DNA of 64,000 nt from NCBI GenBank assembly GCA_020410785.1, contig CP084573.1, positions 558,001 through 622,000 on the forward strand. Direction: 5' to 3'. The translations under genes and the position numbers were made by a program. The notes under the pieces were generated by a model. The model saw only the letters and a list, made by a program, of their open reading frames with translations, made no database searches and was not told the DNA's origin. Every line of letters begins with the position of its first letter. The stretch's first letter is position 1. This document shows positions 62,160 through 64,000 of the stretch, one piece after another. This DNA is from Rickettsia endosymbiont of Culicoides impunctatus (GTDB taxonomy: Bacteria > Pseudomonadota > Alphaproteobacteria > Rickettsiales > Rickettsiaceae).

Positions 62160-63327
62160 TCTTACAGACCCCATAAATTAACTTATTAGATTGTCAGATA
62201 AATTTTGACTGTCAGATAAGTGTTCAAGATACAAGATCTCATTATTTTTTTCAAACGCTAATTTTTTACTATCTTTAAAGGTTTGCATTGGAGTTTTACC
62301 ATAGCAATACTTGCCGGAATGAGGACGTTCGTTATTATAATAATGTAACCAGGTATCAAGATCTTTTTGCAATTCAAAAAGTGAATTGTAAATCTTTTTA
62401 CTCATTACAGTATCATAAAACTCATTTTTCATGGTTTTATGAAATCTCTCACATATCCCGTTAGTTTGAGGGGAATATGCTTTTGTAACGGTGGGTTCTA
62501 TTCCTTCAATACTTAAAAACAATTCAAAGGCATGATGTTCTATATTTCCTTTATATTCAGTACCACGATCAGTTAATATACGTAGTATAGGAATACCTTG
62601 TTCTTCGTACCAAGGTAGAACTCTATCATTTAACATATCAGCAGAGGTTATAGCTGTTTTGTCTGTGTATAATTTGGCATCCGTCACCCTGGAATAGCTA
62701 TCGATAAAAGTTTGACCATAAACCTTACCTATTCCTTTAAAGTTGCCAACATAGTAAACATCTTGACAACCAAGATAGCCTGGATGTTCTGTCTCTATTT
62801 CCCCATGTGCCTCTTTAAGATTCTTACGATTCTCCAAGACACGTAATTGAGCTTCCGTAAGTATAATGCCATCCTGAGCCATTTTAGTTTCTAAAGCTAC
62901 TAGCCGTTTCTTAAGATTATTGAGATCGTTCCTAAGCCAGATAGATCTAATGCCGCCGGGAGATACTAAAATCCCATCTTTTTTTAATTCGTTCGATACA
63001 CGAAGTTGACCATAAGCGGGGTACTCTATTGCCATGTCTAATACCGCTTTCTCTACAATAGGATCAACTCATATTAGCCAATATGGGTTTCTTACGGCTT
63101 ATTTCATACAAGGCTTCATCGCCACCATTCTCATATAATTCCTTGAATCTATAATAACTATCTCTGCTATACCCCATTGTCTTACATGCACTAGATACAT
63201 TTCCTAAGCTTTTTGCTAGTTCAAGTAATCCTATTTTTGGTCTTATTATTTTCTGATTTAAATTCATTTTAATCTCCATTTAATAATTTGTTTATTTTAC
63301 TAAATGTAAGATTAAATCTCAACTACT
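62144..63327 (-). mobile_element. IS481-type insertion sequence
   Basis: An approximately 1.18-kb element. Inner ends of the terminal repeats read TGTAAGATCAAATCTTGACT (complement of 62147-62166) and TGTAAGATTAAATCTCAACT (63305-63324), with four mismatches in 20. The transposase inside is on the minus strand and is frameshifted. The exact outer limits and target duplication could not be fixed. Confidence 0.7.
62178..63279 (-). pseudogene. IS481-like DDE transposase, frameshifted
   Basis: The N-terminal helix-turn-helix part (63064-63279: [40 protein letters not shown]) stops at a TGA. The catalytic part (62178 to about 63075) is in another frame and continues [20 protein letters not shown]. 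One extra base near 63070 explains the break. DDE residues are seen in GQTFIDSYSRV, LTDRGTEYKG and NGICERFHKTMKNEFY. Either a degraded copy or a frameshift-controlled one; no slippery run is obvious, so degradation is favoured. Confidence 0.8.
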
Positions 63328-63352
63328 TCAAATTAGTTCTTTGCTCATCTGC

Positions 63353-64000
63353 TTATTCTTCTCTTAGCTTTTCCATTTCTTCTTTTAACTTTTCTATTTT
63401 TTCAAGGGTTAGCCCGGTAAATTCAATGATTTCATCTATTGTCTTTCTTTTAGCCAACATTTTTTTTGCCATGACTATAGCGTTTTCTTTAATACCTTCA
63501 GCTTTTCCTTCAGCTTTTCCTTCAGCTTTACCTCTAGCTTCCCCTCTAGCTTCCCCTCTAGCTTCAGCATCTTCAATTTTTTGTTGCTCTACCGCTAAAT
63601 TATCAAGACGAGTTTTTACTATTTTCTCATAGGTACGCAATTCTTCTTCACTCCAGCTAGCTTGGTCTACAGCCTCAAAGGCTCTCCTAATAATTTCATC
63701 CTTACCTATTAAATGCTCTATTTCTGTTAATGTTAATGCACTATCTCCTGCATGCTTAAAAAAATACATCCACTTTTCTTCAATAGTTTTTAGATTTTCT
63801 ATAGTTTTATTAAATTTCGTCAACTCAAAAAAAACAAAGTAAAAATCTTTTAAATCATTGGCATAGGTCTTTGTATCTAAAAGACGATGCTCTGATTTCC
63901 AATGTTTTTTATCGTCAAACATCATAAAATCCGCTATTGCTAAAAATATTACTCCTTTTAATTTGGCATATACTGCCATTTTCTTGTATTCCTCATCTTC
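63353..64000 (-). CDS. Rpn/PD-(D/E)XK family nuclease-transposase, 5' end outside window
   Basis: The C-terminal part of a PD-(D/E)XK_2 (Rpn, recombination-promoting nuclease) protein. The frame is open to base 64000, with EDEEYKK before the first ATG (63979), so the N-terminal nuclease core lies beyond the window. Visible are KLKGVIFLAIADFMMF, KHWKSEHRLLDTKTYANDLK and FYFVFFELTKFNK, then the helical middle and a tail of short Gly/Ala/Glu/Lys repeats (GEARGEARGKAEGKAEGKAEG-like, built from 12-bp units at about 63505-63565) and a C-terminal coiled segment. Such proteins are numerous in rickettsial genomes and associated with mobile DNA. Confidence 0.82.
   Translation of the reverse strand, partial: EDEEYKKMAVYAKLKGVIFLAIADFMMFDDKKHWKSEHRLLDTKTYANDLKDFYFVFFELTKFNKTIENLKTIEEKWMYFFKHAGDSALTLTEIEHLIGKDEIIRRAFEAVDQASWSEEELRTYEKIVKTRLDNLAVEQQKIEDAEARGEARGEARGKAEGKAEGKAEGIKENAIVMAKKMLAKRKTIDEIIEFTGLTLEKIEKLKEEMEKLREE

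Overview
The window is an AT-rich stretch of a Rickettsiaceae chromosome, most likely a Rickettsia or a close relative. The evidence is gene content: tandem VirB6-like genes of the rickettsial rvh type IV secretion system; the fixed rickettsial order rpsL-rpsG-fusA-tRNA-Trp-secE-nusG-rplK-rplA-rplJ-rplL-rpoB-rpoC without tuf; an S-adenosylmethionine importer of the R. prowazekii type; a small secreted phospholipase D; and alphaproteobacterial markers (GapR, TrcR, an SDHAF4-like protein). Many small palindromic repeats, MITE-like elements and two broken insertion sequences point to a repeat-rich, possibly symbiotic lineage. Species cannot be fixed from this sequence.

Layout. 1-9886: the 3' part of the rvhB6 cluster, one gene cut by the window edge and three complete genes of 0.9-1.1 thousand residues. 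9887-21523: an RND-type efflux locus with a membrane fusion protein, then a 1911-residue exported coiled-coil protein with two internal repeat arrays, then an RND pump gene split by a 924-bp IS630-type element. 21760-25724: cold shock protein, DEAD-box helicase, tRNA-Leu(GAG), MgtE. 26084-42370 (minus strand): rpoC, rpoB, ribosomal proteins, nusG, secE, tRNA-Trp, fusA, rpsG and rpsL. 42554-44585 (minus): RNA-modification and repair genes trmJ-like, ruvC, rsmE. 44611-61769: mixed housekeeping genes, including a PEP-mutase-like pseudogene, SDHAF4-like and RatA/Coq10-like proteins, a deacetylase, secF, gapR, an MFS carrier, the SAM importer, OmpW, trcR, trhO, htrA-hflC-hflK, mrp-lipA-pld, a queuosine-precursor transporter and dnaJ. 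62064-64000: an IS481-type element with a frameshifted transposase, followed by an edge-truncated Rpn/PD-(D/E)XK nuclease gene.

How it fits together. Most genes are translation, transcription, secretion and membrane quality control of a reduced intracellular bacterium. Accessory signal is concentrated in three places: the fusion protein / giant coiled coil / RND locus (the best candidate for something undescribed), the dispersed palindromic repeats in nearly every intergenic gap, and the roughly 1-kb expansion between rplL and rpoB. Repeat families are called A (about 95-bp palindromes ending in GTCATTGCGAG), B (arms like ATACTCAAATGATTTGAAGA), C (163-bp MITE pair), D (144-bp element with 18-bp perfect ends) and E (about 103-bp pair).

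All statements come from reading the sequence and its translations. No database search, structure prediction or coiled-coil program was run.
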